A DNA stretch of 64,000 nucleotides. Source: Thermaerobacter subterraneus DSM 13965 (lineage in GTDB: Bacteria; Bacillota; Sulfobacillia; Thermaerobacterales; Thermaerobacteraceae). The notes under the pieces are model-generated. The model had not been told where the DNA came from and did no database searches. It saw nothing but the letters and a program-made list of their open reading frames with translations. The position numbers were made by a program, and so were the translations under genes. The DNA lies in the NCBI RefSeq assembly GCF_000183545.2, contig NZ_JH976535.1, forward strand, positions 324,840 to 388,839. Reading direction: 5' to 3'. The first letter of the stretch is position 1; the number at the start of each line of letters is the position of its first letter. Positions 10,033-18,940 of the stretch are shown here, one piece after another.

Positions 10033-11232
10033 GTGGCAAAGGACTACTACGCGATCCTGGGCGTGTCCCGGGACGCCTCCCAGGAAGAGATCAAAAAGGC
10101 CTACCGGCGGCTGGCCCGCCGCTACCACCCGGACGCCAACCCCGGCGACCCCGAGGCAGAGCGCCGGTTCAAGGAGATCAACGAGGCGTACCAGGTCCTG
10201 GGCGACCCCGAGAAGCGAGCGGCCTACGACCGCTTCGGTACCGCCGAGGGGCCGGCGGCCGGCGGCTGGCCGGGCGGCGCCGGCGGCTGGCCGGGCGGCG
10301 CCGGCGGCTTCGGCACCGCCGGCGGCCCGGGCGGCGGCTTCGGTCCCTTCGGCGGCTTCGGCGACTTTGACGGCTTCGGCAACTTCGGCCTCGGCGACCT
10401 GTTCGACGCGGTCTTCGGCGGCGGGCGGTCGGCGCGGCGGGGCGGCCCCGCGCGGGGTGCCGACCTGGAGATGGAGCTGGAACTCACCCTGGAAGAGGCC
10501 GCCCGCGGCGGCCGCCGGGAGATCCGGGTCGAGCGGCCGGAGGAATGTGCCGCCTGCCGCGGTACGGGCGCCGAGGGCGGCCGGCTGGTGAGCTGCCCCC
10601 AGTGCGGCGGCAGCGGGCAGGTGCGTACGGCTCGGACCACGCCCTTCGGCCAGTTCGTCACCGTCCAGACCTGCCCGCGCTGCGGGGGGGCGGGGCGGCT
10701 GGCGGCGGCGGCGTGCCGGGCCTGCGGCGGCCGGGGCGAGGTGCCCCAGCGCCGCACCCTGGAGATCGACATCCCGGCCGGGGTCGACGACGGCATGCGC
10801 CTGCGCCTGCGGGGCCAGGGGCAGCCCGGGCGCCGCGGCGGCCCGCCGGGCGACCTGTACGTGCGCATCCGCATCAAGCCCCATCCCGTCTTTCGGCGGG
10901 AGGGCGACGACATCGTGGCCGAGGTGGCCGTCGGCATGGCGCAGGCCGCCCTGGGCGCCCGGCTGCGGGTCCCCACCCTGGACGGCGAGGAGGAGCTGCT
11001 GGTGCCGCCGGGCACCCAGCCCGGCGAGGTGATCCGGCTCAAGGGCAAGGGCATGCCGCGGCTGAGGGGGAGCGGCCGGGGCGACCAGCTGGTCCGGGTG
11101 CGGGTGGAGATCCCCCGGCGGCTTTCCGACCGGGAGCGGGAGCTCTTGCTGGAACTGGCCCGGCTGCGGGGCGAGACCGTATCGGACGAACGCGGCCTGT
11201 TCCAGCGCATGCGGGACGCCTTCAACCTGTAG
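10033..11232 (+). CDS. dnaJ: Chaperone protein DnaJ (Hsp40)
   Basis: J-domain cochaperone that stimulates DnaK ATPase and delivers substrates. Residues 1-70 form the J domain ([23 protein letters not shown] motif in [10 protein letters not shown]). A Gly/Phe-rich region follows, with tandem GGWPGGAG units near residues 75-95. The zinc domain has four CxxCxGxG motifs: [24 protein letters not shown] and CRACGGRG. Two C-terminal beta domains finish the protein. The start is GTG 10033 behind GGGAGGAGG. It is the last gene of the CIRCE-controlled set, with prmA starting 24 bases after its stop. Confidence 0.97.
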   Translation: MAKDYYAILGVSRDASQEEIKKAYRRLARRYHPDANPGDPEAERRFKEINEAYQVLGDPEKRAAYDRFGTAEGPAAGGWPGGAGGWPGGAGGFGTAGGPGGGFGPFGGFGDFDGFGNFGLGDLFDAVFGGGRSARRGGPARGADLEMELELTLEEAARGGRREIRVERPEECAACRGTGAEGGRLVSCPQCGGSGQVRTARTTPFGQFVTVQTCPRCGGAGRLAAAACRACGGRGEVPQRRTLEIDIPAGVDDGMRLRLRGQGQPGRRGGPPGDLYVRIRIKPHPVFRREGDDIVAEVAVGMAQAALGARLRVPTLDGEEELLVPPGTQPGEVIRLKGKGMPRLRGSGRGDQLVRVRVEIPRRLSDRERELLLELARLRGETVSDERGLFQRMRDAFNL

Positions 11233-11256
11233 GCAGGACCGGACGGGGGGTTGCCG

Positions 11257-12321
11257 GTGCGCTGGCTGGAGATGGTGATCGACGTACCCGCCCAGGCGGC
11301 CGAGGCCGCCGCCGCTGCCCTGGTGGAGATCGCGGGCTCCGGCCTGGTCTGGGAGGATCGCGACGGTGCCGTGCGCCTGCGGGCCTACCTGCCCGAGGAG
11401 GGCTTCGAGGAGCGGTACCGGCAGCTGGGGGAGCGGTGGCGGCGGGTGCGGCAGGTCTTCCCGGCCGTCGGTCCCTGGGCGCCGGCGGTGCGGGCCCGGG
11501 ACGAGGCCGAATGGGCGGAGGCCTGGAAGGCCTACTTCAAGCCTTTGCCCGTGGGCCGGCACCTCCTGGTGGTCCCCGGCTGGCTGCGGGATCAGGTGGA
11601 CCCGGGTCCCCGGCTGCCCCTGGTGCTGGATCCGGGGACGGCTTTCGGCACGGGGCAGCATGCCTCCACCCGCCTGGCCCTGGAGCTTTTGGAGGAGGTG
11701 CTGGTACCGCCGGGGGGAGAGGGGAGCTCGGAAGCCCCCGCCGGTCCGGCGGCCCCGCCCCACGGCGCGGGTGGTGCCGGCGCGCCGGTCGCAGGCCCGG
11801 AGCCCGCCTCCCTCGGGGGTACCGTGCTGGACGTGGGCACGGGGTCGGGCATCCTGGCCATCGCCGCCGCCCGGCTGGGTGCCCCCCGGGTGCTGGCCAT
11901 CGACATCGACCCGGTGGCCGTGCGGGTGGCCGGGGAGAACGCCGCGGCCAACGGGGTCGCGGAGCGGATCGGCCTGGCTTGCGCGACGCCGGCGGGCCTT
12001 CGCCAGGTGCCACCCGCCGGGTGGGCCGGCCACCTGCCCGCCGCCTTGACCGTGGCCAACATCACCGCCGAGGTGCTGTCCGGAATGGTGGCCGACCTGG
12101 ACGCCCTGACCCGGCCGGGCGGCACCATCATCCTTTCGGGGCTGCTGGAGGGCGCGGCCGGCACGGCCGTCCTGGAAGAACGCTGCCACGACCGCGGCTG
12201 GCAGCTGGAGGAGCGGCGCCGGGCCGAGGGCTGGGAGGCCTGGCGGCTGCGGCGGCCCGGCGCCACGGCGCCAGAAAAGATTGCCGGGACGCCGGCCGGT
12301 TCGCCCTCCGGGGCGCAGTAG
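11257..12321 (+). CDS. prmA: Ribosomal protein L11 methyltransferase PrmA
   Basis: PrmA trimethylates ribosomal protein L11 using S-adenosylmethionine. An N-terminal L11-recognition domain (VRWLEMVIDVPAQAAEA) leads to YFKPLPVGRHLLVVPGW, and the class I methyltransferase core follows: LDPGTAFGTGQHASTRL, motif I VLDVGTGSGILAIAAARLGA, DIDPVAVRVAGENAAANG, and TVANITAEVL. An insert rich in Pro/Gly/Ala lies between the AFGTGQHASTR and motif I regions. GTG 11257 is chosen because the family begins M-(K/R)-W-L-E; TTG 11251 is possible. It follows dnaJ as in Bacillus. Confidence 0.93.
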   Translation: MRWLEMVIDVPAQAAEAAAAALVEIAGSGLVWEDRDGAVRLRAYLPEEGFEERYRQLGERWRRVRQVFPAVGPWAPAVRARDEAEWAEAWKAYFKPLPVGRHLLVVPGWLRDQVDPGPRLPLVLDPGTAFGTGQHASTRLALELLEEVLVPPGGEGSSEAPAGPAAPPHGAGGAGAPVAGPEPASLGGTVLDVGTGSGILAIAAARLGAPRVLAIDIDPVAVRVAGENAAANGVAERIGLACATPAGLRQVPPAGWAGHLPAALTVANITAEVLSGMVADLDALTRPGGTIILSGLLEGAAGTAVLEERCHDRGWQLEERRRAEGWEAWRLRRPGATAPEKIAGTPAGSPSGAQ

Positions 12322-12346
12322 GAGCGGGAAGGCGGAAGGAAAGGGC

Positions 12347-13105
12347 ATGTTCGTCCCCCACGTCTTTGTCGACCGCGAGCTGGCCCCTGGTGCCGCGGCG
12401 CCTCTGGCTGCCGACGACGCCCACCACCTGCTGCGCGTCCTGCGCCGCCGTCCCGGCGATCCCGTGGTGGCCGTCACGCCCGCCGGCCGGCGGTGGCTGG
12501 GCCGGCTGGCGCCGGGCTCCCCGCCCCAGCTGGAGGCCCGGGAAGAGCTGCCCTCCAGCGAGCCGCCCGTCGCCGTCACCCTGGGACAGGGCCTGCCCAA
12601 GGGACCCAAAATGGAAGAGGTGATCCGGCACGGCACGGAGGTGGGGGTCGCCCGCTTCGTGCCCGTCCTGGCCGCCCGCTCGGTGAGCCGCCCCGGGGAG
12701 GCAGGCGCCGCCCAGCGGGTCCAGCGCTGGCAGCGCATCGCCCGGGAAGCGGCCCGCCAGTCCCAGCGCTCCGCCGTGCCGCAGGTCGAACCGCCCTGTT
12801 CTCTGGACGGGCTGCTCTCCCGGGGGGAGGCATGGGACCTGATCCTCATGCCCTGGGAGGAAGAGGAGGCCCGGGGCCTGCGGGAGGAGCTCGAGGCCGC
12901 CGCCGCTGCCTGGGGACGCCCGGCCGCCGGCCGGCGGGTGCTGATCCTGGTGGGGCCGGAGGGCGGTTGGGACGCCGGGGAGGTCGAGGCCGCCCGGCGG
13001 GCCGGCGCCCGGGTGGTCACCCTGGGGCCCCGCATCCTGCGCACCGAGACGGCGGGGGTCCTGGTGGCCGGCCTGGTGCTGCACGTGCTGGGTGATCTGG
13101 GTTAG
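12347..13105 (+). CDS. rsmE: 16S rRNA (uracil-1498-N3)-methyltransferase RsmE
   Basis: SPOUT-class methyltransferase that modifies U1498 of 16S rRNA. It contains the PUA-like N-terminal region (FVDRELAPG, then DDAHHLLRVLRRRPGDPVVA) and the trefoil-knot SAM-binding C-terminus: LGQGLPKGPKMEEVIRHGTE, RWQRIAREAARQSQRSAVP, and VGPEGGWDAGEVEAAR with RILRTETAG. It has 252 residues, normal for RsmE. ATG 12347 follows GGAAGGAAAGGG. In Bacillus the methylthiotransferase mtaB/yqeV comes next; here it is absent and ddl follows after about 257 bases. Confidence 0.94.
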   Translation: MFVPHVFVDRELAPGAAAPLAADDAHHLLRVLRRRPGDPVVAVTPAGRRWLGRLAPGSPPQLEAREELPSSEPPVAVTLGQGLPKGPKMEEVIRHGTEVGVARFVPVLAARSVSRPGEAGAAQRVQRWQRIAREAARQSQRSAVPQVEPPCSLDGLLSRGEAWDLILMPWEEEEARGLREELEAAAAAWGRPAAGRRVLILVGPEGGWDAGEVEAARRAGARVVTLGPRILRTETAGVLVAGLVLHVLGDLG

Positions 13106-13362
13106 GCCCGCCGGGCCGCCGAGGGACGGGTCGGCGAAGGCCGCGACGGTCTCCAGGGTGGGACCCCGGCAGGCGATGGCCGGCCCTTTGCTGCATAGAT
13201 ACCATTGAATCGATACCATCGGGCGAGAAGCCGCAGGGCCGGCGACAGGCCGCGGTGCCCGGCTGGCCCCGTACCGTTGGTGCCGCCCGGAAGCCTTCCG
13301 GCCGGAGGCGCCTCTGCCGGACACCGTGCGGCCGCGGCAGGCTGCGGAAAGGCGGGGAAATC

Positions 13363-14643
13363 ATGCAAGAACACGCGGCGGCCCCCCAGGGCGGCGGGCC
13401 CGCACCGGCCCCGCGTCGCCAGGACGGCGGAAGGACCACCGGACCGGCCGCGGCGGGCCCGGGGGCCGCACCCGGGCCGCGCCGGCTGCGGGTGGGCATC
13501 CTGTTCGGCGGCCGGTCGGGGGAGCACGAGGTCTCCCTGATGTCGGCCCGGTCCGTCTTCGAGGCCATGGACCGGCGGCGGTTCGAGCCCGTGCCCATCG
13601 GGATCACCCGGGAGGGGCTCTGGATCCTGCCCCACGATGCGCCGGGCCTGCTGAAGGCAGGGCGGGGGGTCGAACCCGGCGACGGCATCCCCCTGGCTGT
13701 GGTGCCCGGCCCGCAGGGCTCCCGCCTGCTGCTGCTGGAGGCCGGCGGCGGAGCCGGTTCGTCCGCAGCCGGAGGGGCCGGGGAGGACGGGGCGCCCGTG
13801 CAGGGGCGCCGGCTCGAGCCGCTGGACGTGGTCTTCCCCGTGCTGCACGGCACCTTCGGCGAAGACGGCACCGTCCAGGGGCTTCTGGAGCTGGCCGGCA
13901 TCCCCTACGTGGGGGCCGGCGTCATGGCCTCGGCCGTCGGCATGGACAAGGCGGTCATGAAGGAGCTTTTCCGGGCTCGGGGCCTGCCCGTGGTGCCTTT
14001 CCTGGTGGTAACGGCCGCCCGCTGGCGGCGGGAGCCGGCGGCGGTGCTGGACGCCATCGAGCAGTCCCTGGGCTACCCCTGCTTCACCAAGCCCGCCAAC
14101 CTGGGGTCCAGCGTAGGCATCACCCGCTGTCCCGACCGGGTCGCCCTGGAGGCCGGCCTGGCCGAGGCCTTCGCCTACGACCGCAAGGTGGTGGTCGAGC
14201 GGGGCGTCGACGCCCGGGAACTGGAGATCAGCGTGCTGGGCAACGACGACCCCGTGGCCTCGGTGCCGGGCGAGATCCGGCCCCGGGACGCGTTCTACAC
14301 CTACCGGGCCAAGTACACCGAGGGCGGATCGGAGCTCATCGTACCGGCCCCGCTTCCGCCCCGGGTGGTGGAGGAGATGCAGCGGCTGGCCATCGCGGCC
14401 TTCCAGGCCATCGACGCCGCCGGCCTGGCCCGGGTGGACTTCTTCCTCGAGCGGGCCACGGGACGGCTGCTGGTCAACGAGATCAACACCATTCCCGGCT
14501 TCACCGTCCTGAGCATGTACCCCAAGCTGTGGGAGGCGGCGGGCCTTCCCTATCGCGACCTGATCACCCGCCTCATCGAACTGGCGCTGGAGCGGCATGG
14601 TGAACGAGCCCGCCTCCGGACAACCTATGGAGACGGGGAATGA
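13363..14643 (+). CDS. ddl: D-alanine-D-alanine ligase
   Basis: ATP-grasp enzyme that makes the D-Ala-D-Ala dipeptide for peptidoglycan precursors. Seen in order: RVGILFGGRSGEHEVSLMSA, VFPVLHGTFGEDGTVQGLLE, GAGVMASAVGMDKAVMKELF, the ATP-binding CFTKPANLGSSVGITR, then EIRPRDAFYTYRAKYTEGGS and LVNEINTIPGFTVLSMYPK with metal-binding Glu/Asn. The first 40 residues are low-complexity. ATG 13363 follows GGCGGGG; the frame is open upstream to 13255 without family similarity. An AT-richer patch at 13190-13220, containing GATACCAT twice, may hold its own promoter. ddl is not normally in this operon, so it looks inserted between rsmE and the HIT gene. Confidence 0.94.
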   Translation: MQEHAAAPQGGGPAPAPRRQDGGRTTGPAAAGPGAAPGPRRLRVGILFGGRSGEHEVSLMSARSVFEAMDRRRFEPVPIGITREGLWILPHDAPGLLKAGRGVEPGDGIPLAVVPGPQGSRLLLLEAGGGAGSSAAGGAGEDGAPVQGRRLEPLDVVFPVLHGTFGEDGTVQGLLELAGIPYVGAGVMASAVGMDKAVMKELFRARGLPVVPFLVVTAARWRREPAAVLDAIEQSLGYPCFTKPANLGSSVGITRCPDRVALEAGLAEAFAYDRKVVVERGVDARELEISVLGNDDPVASVPGEIRPRDAFYTYRAKYTEGGSELIVPAPLPPRVVEEMQRLAIAAFQAIDAAGLARVDFFLERATGRLLVNEINTIPGFTVLSMYPKLWEAAGLPYRDLITRLIELALERHGERARLRTTYGDGE

Positions 14644-14769
14644 GGTGCCCCGCGAGAGGGGCAGGGGGCGCCCGGGAGGCTCCGCCAGGCAGCTGAAGGA
14701 CCCGGGCCCCCGTGTGGCGAAACTGGCTTTGATCCCGCCGGCGGGAGCAAGGACAGGGAGGTGAAGCCC

Positions 14770-15114
14770 GTGGCGGATTGCCTGTTCTGCCGGATCGTCG
14801 AGGGGCAGTTGCCCGCCGACAAGGTCTACGAAGACGAGCACGTCCTCGCCTTCCGGGACATCAACCCCCAGGCGCCGCAACACGTCCTGGTGATCCCCAA
14901 GCGGCACATCGCCTCCCTGAACGAGGCGGGGGACGACGACGTCCCCGTGCTCGGGCACCTGCAGCGGGTGATCCCCGAGGTGGCCCGCCGGGTGGGCGTG
15001 GCCGAGAGCGGGTACCGGGTGGTGGTGAACACCGGGCGCGATGCCCTGCAGACCGTCTTCCACGTGCACTACCACGTGCTGGGCGGTCGCACCTTGCAGT
15101 GGCCACCCGGCTGA
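14770..15114 (+). CDS. HIT-family nucleotide-binding protein (HinT-like)
   Basis: Small histidine-triad hydrolase of purine nucleoside phosphoramidates or related nucleotides. It begins [10 protein letters not shown] with paired cysteines, then [20 protein letters not shown] and VLVIPKRHI, and ends with the catalytic triad HVHYHVLGG. It has 114 residues. GTG 14770 is preferred: GGGAGGTG at 14756-14763 fits it, while the alternative GTG 14761 overlaps that site. It sits directly before rpsU, its usual neighbour in Firmicutes. Confidence 0.93.
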   Translation: MADCLFCRIVEGQLPADKVYEDEHVLAFRDINPQAPQHVLVIPKRHIASLNEAGDDDVPVLGHLQRVIPEVARRVGVAESGYRVVVNTGRDALQTVFHVHYHVLGGRTLQWPPG

Positions 15115-15172
15115 TGGCTCCCTGCGGCCACCCCGGTGGCCGGAGGTCGTGGCTGGGAAGGAGGGATCCGGG

Positions 15173-15352
15173 GTGGCCGAGATCAAGCGCCGGGAAAACG
15201 AAACCCTGGACGACGCCCTGCGCCGGTTCCGCCAGGCTTTGCGCAAGGCCGGCATTCTCGGCGAGGTGCGCCGGCGCGAGCACTACGACAAGCCCAGCGT
15301 CCGCAGGAAGAAGAAGAGCGATGCCGCCCGCCGCCGCCGGCGGAGCCGCTAG
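15173..15352 (+). CDS. rpsU: 30S ribosomal protein S21
   Basis: Small basic ribosomal protein near the anti-Shine-Dalgarno region of 16S rRNA. The 59-residue product starts [20 protein letters not shown] and ends in an Arg/Lys-rich tail ([16 protein letters not shown]), as in Firmicute S21. GTG 15173 is preceded by AAGGAGGG at 15159-15166 and matches the family N-terminus; the open frame extends upstream but is not S21-like. The 173-base gap to the next gene holds a near-direct repeat of CGCCGTGACGG. Confidence 0.95.
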   Translation: MAEIKRRENETLDDALRRFRQALRKAGILGEVRRREHYDKPSVRRKKKSDAARRRRRSR

Positions 15353-15525
15353 GGCCGCCCAGCGCCCGGAGGCTCCGCCCGGGACCGCCGTGACGGCCCG
15401 ATCGCGCCGTGACGGTCGGGTCTTCCAAGACCGGTGCAAGACCGGCGGTTCCTCGGGAGGCGACGCCGCGGTGAGGAGCCCGGGGCGGGCACCCGGGGCG
15501 GCGGGACGGCGGGGGAGGTCTTCCC

Positions 15526-15984
15526 ATGTCCCTGAAGGAGCGCCTGGAACAGGACATGAAGGAGGCCATGAAGGCGCGGGAGGCGGGCAAGACCCGCCTC
15601 TCGGTCATTCGCATGGCCCGGGCTGCCATCAAGAACGAGGAGATCGAGCGGGGACATCCCCTCAGCGATGACGAGGTGCTGCAGGTCCTGGCGCGGGAGA
15701 AGCGCCAGCGCCAGGAGGCCCTGGAGGAGTACCGCCGGGCCGGCCGGCAGGACCTGGTCGAGCAGATGGAGGAAGAGATCCAGGTCCTGGCGTCCTACCT
15801 GCCCGAGCCGCTGACCGAGGCCGAGCTCGCCCTGCTGGCGGAAGAGGTCATCGCCCAGGTGGGCGCCCGGGGGCCGCAGGACATGGGCAAGGTCATGGGT
15901 CAGCTGATGCCCCGCATCCGCGGCCGGGCCGAGGGCAGCGAGGCCAGCCGGATCGTGCGGGAGCTGCTGAGCCGGATGAACTAG
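15526..15984 (+). CDS. yqeY: YqeY/GatB-YqeY domain protein
   Basis: A 152-residue helical protein of the YqeY family, related to the tRNA-binding tail of GatB. It is believed to act in tRNA or aminoacyl-tRNA-linked processes, but its biochemical role is not settled. Family motifs seen: LKERLEQDMKEAMKAREAGK, RLSVIRMARAAIKNEEIERG, AREKRQRQEALEEYRRAGR, and the C-terminal GKVMGQLMPRIRGRAEGSEA. It always follows rpsU in Bacillus and relatives, as here. Confidence 0.93.
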   Translation: MSLKERLEQDMKEAMKAREAGKTRLSVIRMARAAIKNEEIERGHPLSDDEVLQVLAREKRQRQEALEEYRRAGRQDLVEQMEEEIQVLASYLPEPLTEAELALLAEEVIAQVGARGPQDMGKVMGQLMPRIRGRAEGSEASRIVRELLSRMN

Positions 15985-16096
15985 CTGGGTGCGGTGTGCC
16001 GGTCGCCACGCCCCAGACCCGCCGGCAGGCACCCGCCGGGCCGGCAGGGCGCGGCCGGTCGCACCGCATGGGGGAGCCCGGGGGAGGCAGGCTCAG

Positions 16097-17593
16097 GTGG
16101 TGAACCCGAACCGGTTCCGAACGGTCCTCTTGCGGGTGGCCGGCCTGCTGGCCCTGCTGGCCGCCCTGGCGGCCCACGGGCTGGGCGGCGGCCCGCCAGC
16201 GGCAGCCCAGCAGGCGCCGCCCGCCAGCGGCCCGCCCCAGCGGGTGCTGGTCATCCCCGTGCGCGGCAACATCGAACCCGGCCTGGCCCGCTTTGTCCGC
16301 CGGGGGCTGGAACAAGCCCGCCGCAGCGGGGCGGCGGTCCTGCTGGAGATCAGCACCTTCGGCGGCCGGGTGGACGGGGCCACCGAGATCCGCGATGCCG
16401 TGAACGCCGCCGCCGCGGCCGGGGTGCCCGTGGCCGCCTGGGTTCCCGACCGCGCCATCTCCGCCGGAGCGCTGATCGCCATCGCCGCTCCCTCCCTCTA
16501 CATGGCGCCCGACGCCACTCTGGGCGCCGCCGAGCCGCGTCCCGCCGACGAGAAGACCGTCTCCTACGTCCGCGCCGAATTCGAAGCCGCCGCCCGCAGC
16601 CGCGGCCGCGATCCCCAGGTGGCCGCCGCCATGGTGGACAAGGACGTGGCCGTCCCCGGCCTGGTGGAGCGTGGCCACATCCTCACCCTCACCGGCGAGC
16701 GGGCGCGGGAGATCGGCTTCATCGAGGGATTGGCGGCAAGCCGCCAGGCCGCCCTGGAGGCTGCAGGGTGGGGCGGCCTGCCCGTGGACGAACTGGTCCC
16801 CACCGCGGCCGAGCGGGTGGCCCGGTTCGTCACCGATCCCGTGGTGGCGCCGATCCTGCTCTCCCTCGGCATGGCGGGCCTGGTGGCCGAGTTCTACGTC
16901 CCCGGTTTCGGCTTCCCCGGCATCGTGGGCCTGTTGAGCCTGGCCCTTTTCTTCGGCGGCCACCTGCTGGCCGGCATCGCCGGGTGGGAAATCCTCCTGC
17001 TCTTCCTCGTGGGCGTGCTGCTGCTGGCGGTGGAGCTGCTGGTGCCGGGCTTCGGCGTGTTCGGGGTGGCCGGTCTGCTGGCCATGGGCGCGGCCATCGT
17101 GCTGGTGACCGGGGACCCCGTGCGGGGGTTGCAATCCCTTTTGATCGGCCTTGCCGTGACCACCGGTGTGCTGGTCGTCCTGGCGCGGGTGGCCGGCCGC
17201 AGGGGCCTCTGGCGCCGGCTGGCCCTGCCCACCCGCCTGGGGGAGGCCGAGGGCTTTCGCGCCACGGCGGAAGACGCGGCGCTGGTGGGGATGGCAGGAA
17301 CGGCCCTCACCCCGCTGCGACCGGCGGGGACGGCGGCCATCGCCGGGCGGCGCGTGGATGTGGTGACGGAAGGGGAGTACCTGGCCGCCGGGACGCGGGT
17401 GGAGGTGATCCGGGTGGAAGGGCGCCGGGTGGTGGTGCGGGCGGCCGGACCCGACACCGGTCCGGGGGGTTCCGGGGAGGGGGGGTCCGGGGAGGCGGCC
17501 CCTGGCGCCGCGGGCGGTTCCGGTCCCGTCGCCGGTTCCGGTGGCAGCACCGCTGCCGGCTCGGAGGCCGGAGAGGCGTCCCATGGGGACTAG
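16097..17593 (+). CDS. nfeD: NfeD-like membrane serine protease (YqeZ type)
   Basis: Long-form NfeD/YqeZ proteins carry a ClpP-like serine protease domain, several membrane helices and a C-terminal OB fold, and work with flotillins encoded next door. Here: an N-terminal signal/membrane segment (VLLRVAGLLALLAALAAHG), protease domain (VLVIPVRGNIEPGLARFVRR, then ISAGALIAIAA holding the catalytic Ser, and a lysine in VDKDVAVPGL). Four to five hydrophobic helices (about residues 250-365) and an OB-fold region (GTALTPLRPAGTAAIAGRRV) follow, then a Gly/Ser tail. Start is GTG 16097 or 16100 behind GGGGAGG. Confidence 0.9.
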   Translation: MVNPNRFRTVLLRVAGLLALLAALAAHGLGGGPPAAAQQAPPASGPPQRVLVIPVRGNIEPGLARFVRRGLEQARRSGAAVLLEISTFGGRVDGATEIRDAVNAAAAAGVPVAAWVPDRAISAGALIAIAAPSLYMAPDATLGAAEPRPADEKTVSYVRAEFEAAARSRGRDPQVAAAMVDKDVAVPGLVERGHILTLTGERAREIGFIEGLAASRQAALEAAGWGGLPVDELVPTAAERVARFVTDPVVAPILLSLGMAGLVAEFYVPGFGFPGIVGLLSLALFFGGHLLAGIAGWEILLLFLVGVLLLAVELLVPGFGVFGVAGLLAMGAAIVLVTGDPVRGLQSLLIGLAVTTGVLVVLARVAGRRGLWRRLALPTRLGEAEGFRATAEDAALVGMAGTALTPLRPAGTAAIAGRRVDVVTEGEYLAAGTRVEVIRVEGRRVVVRAAGPDTGPGGSGEGGSGEAAPGAAGGSGPVAGSGGSTAAGSEAGEASHGD

Positions 17594-17827
17594 GGTGCCG
17601 CGATCCCGGGCGGTGCCGCTGCAGGCTCTGGCGGCGGGCAGGGCGCCCCGGGGCAAGCAGCTTTTGCGCCGGTACCCGGGCCGTCGCCTAGGGCCGGCCC
17701 CCGGCCGGGGGCCTGGCCAGCGGCAGCGGGCAGCCGGTGAGGGCGGGAGACCGGCGGCCACGGCCGCCGGTGCGAGGAACCCAGCCGCCGGGCGGCGGCA
17801 AGGGCGAGGCAAGGGGAGGGGACGACC

Positions 17828-18829
17828 ATGGATCTTTCCTGGCCGGTTCTTCTGGTGAGCATCGGCCTCATCCTGGTGGGCCTGACGGTCCTGTTCAGCT
17901 TCATTCCCGTAGGGCTCTGGATCTCGGCCCTGGCGGCAGGGGTGCGGGTGCCCATCATCACCCTGATCGGAATGCGGCTGCGCCGCGTTCCACCCCACCG
18001 GATCATCAACCCGCTGATCAAGGCGGACAAGGCCGGCATCGACGTCAGCCTGGACAAGCTGGAGGCCCACTATCTGGCCGGCGGCAACGTGGACCGGGTG
18101 GTCGACGCCCTGATCGCCGCCCAGCGGGCGGAGATCCCGCTGACCTTCGAGCGGGCCGCGGCCATCGACCTGGCCGGGCGTGACGTGCTGCAGGCGGTGC
18201 AGGTCAGCGTCAACCCGCGGGTGGTGGAGACGCCCGTGGTGGCCGCCGTGGCCAAGGACGGCATCGAGCTGCGGGTCAAGGCCCGGGTCACCGTGAGGGC
18301 CAACATCGACCGGCTGGTGGGCGGCGCCGGCGAGGAGACCATCATCGCCCGGGTGGGAGAGGGCATCGTCACCACCGTGGGCTCCGCGGAAGATCACAAG
18401 GCGGTGCTGGAGAACCCGGATTCCATCTCCCGGGTGGTGCTCAACAAGGGGCTGGACGCAGGCACGGCCTTCGAGATCCTGTCCATCGACATCGCCGACG
18501 TGGACGTGGGCCGCAACATCGGCGCCCAGCTGCAGATGGACCGGGCGGAGGCCGACAAGAACATCGCCCAGGCCAAGGCGGAGGAACGCCGCGCCATGGC
18601 GGTGGCCGCGGAGCAGGAGATGCGGGCCAGGGTCCAGGAAATGCGGGCCAAGGTGGTCGAGGCCGAGGCCCAGATTCCCCTGGCCATCGCCGAGGCTTTC
18701 CGGCAGGGCCGCCTGGGCGTGTTCGACTACTACAACCTGCGCAACCTCCAGGCCGATACCGAGATGCGCGCCTCCCTGGCGGGCGGTCCGGGCCAGGACG
18801 AAGGGGTGCCGCCGCGGCAGGATACGTGA
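17828..18829 (+). CDS. floA: Flotillin-like protein FloA
   Basis: FloA is a scaffold of functional membrane microdomains. A single N-terminal hydrophobic hairpin (residues 4-45) is followed by an SPFH/PHB-like domain ([60 protein letters not shown]). A coiled-coil region with EA repeats comes next ([20 protein letters not shown]), and then the conserved end [19 protein letters not shown]. It has 333 residues. ATG 17828 follows AGGGGAGGGG. The 234-base gap to nfeD is noncoding and GC-rich. Together with nfeD it forms the conserved pair. Confidence 0.96.
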   Translation: MDLSWPVLLVSIGLILVGLTVLFSFIPVGLWISALAAGVRVPIITLIGMRLRRVPPHRIINPLIKADKAGIDVSLDKLEAHYLAGGNVDRVVDALIAAQRAEIPLTFERAAAIDLAGRDVLQAVQVSVNPRVVETPVVAAVAKDGIELRVKARVTVRANIDRLVGGAGEETIIARVGEGIVTTVGSAEDHKAVLENPDSISRVVLNKGLDAGTAFEILSIDIADVDVGRNIGAQLQMDRAEADKNIAQAKAEERRAMAVAAEQEMRARVQEMRAKVVEAEAQIPLAIAEAFRQGRLGVFDYYNLRNLQADTEMRASLAGGPGQDEGVPPRQDT

Positions 18830-18940
18830 GCCGGGCGGCTGCCCGGGCGCCGGCGGCCTTTTTGGCGTCCGGGGCTGCCGCTTCCGGCAGGGCGCGACGC
18901 CGCGCCGGTTCCTCCGGGTTCGGGCGCCGGGAGGTGGGCG

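Noticed and set aside
10250-10330. GGWPGGAG tandem units in dnaJ as a separate repeat element
   Set aside because: They are part of the normal Gly/Phe-rich linker of DnaJ and vary freely in this family.
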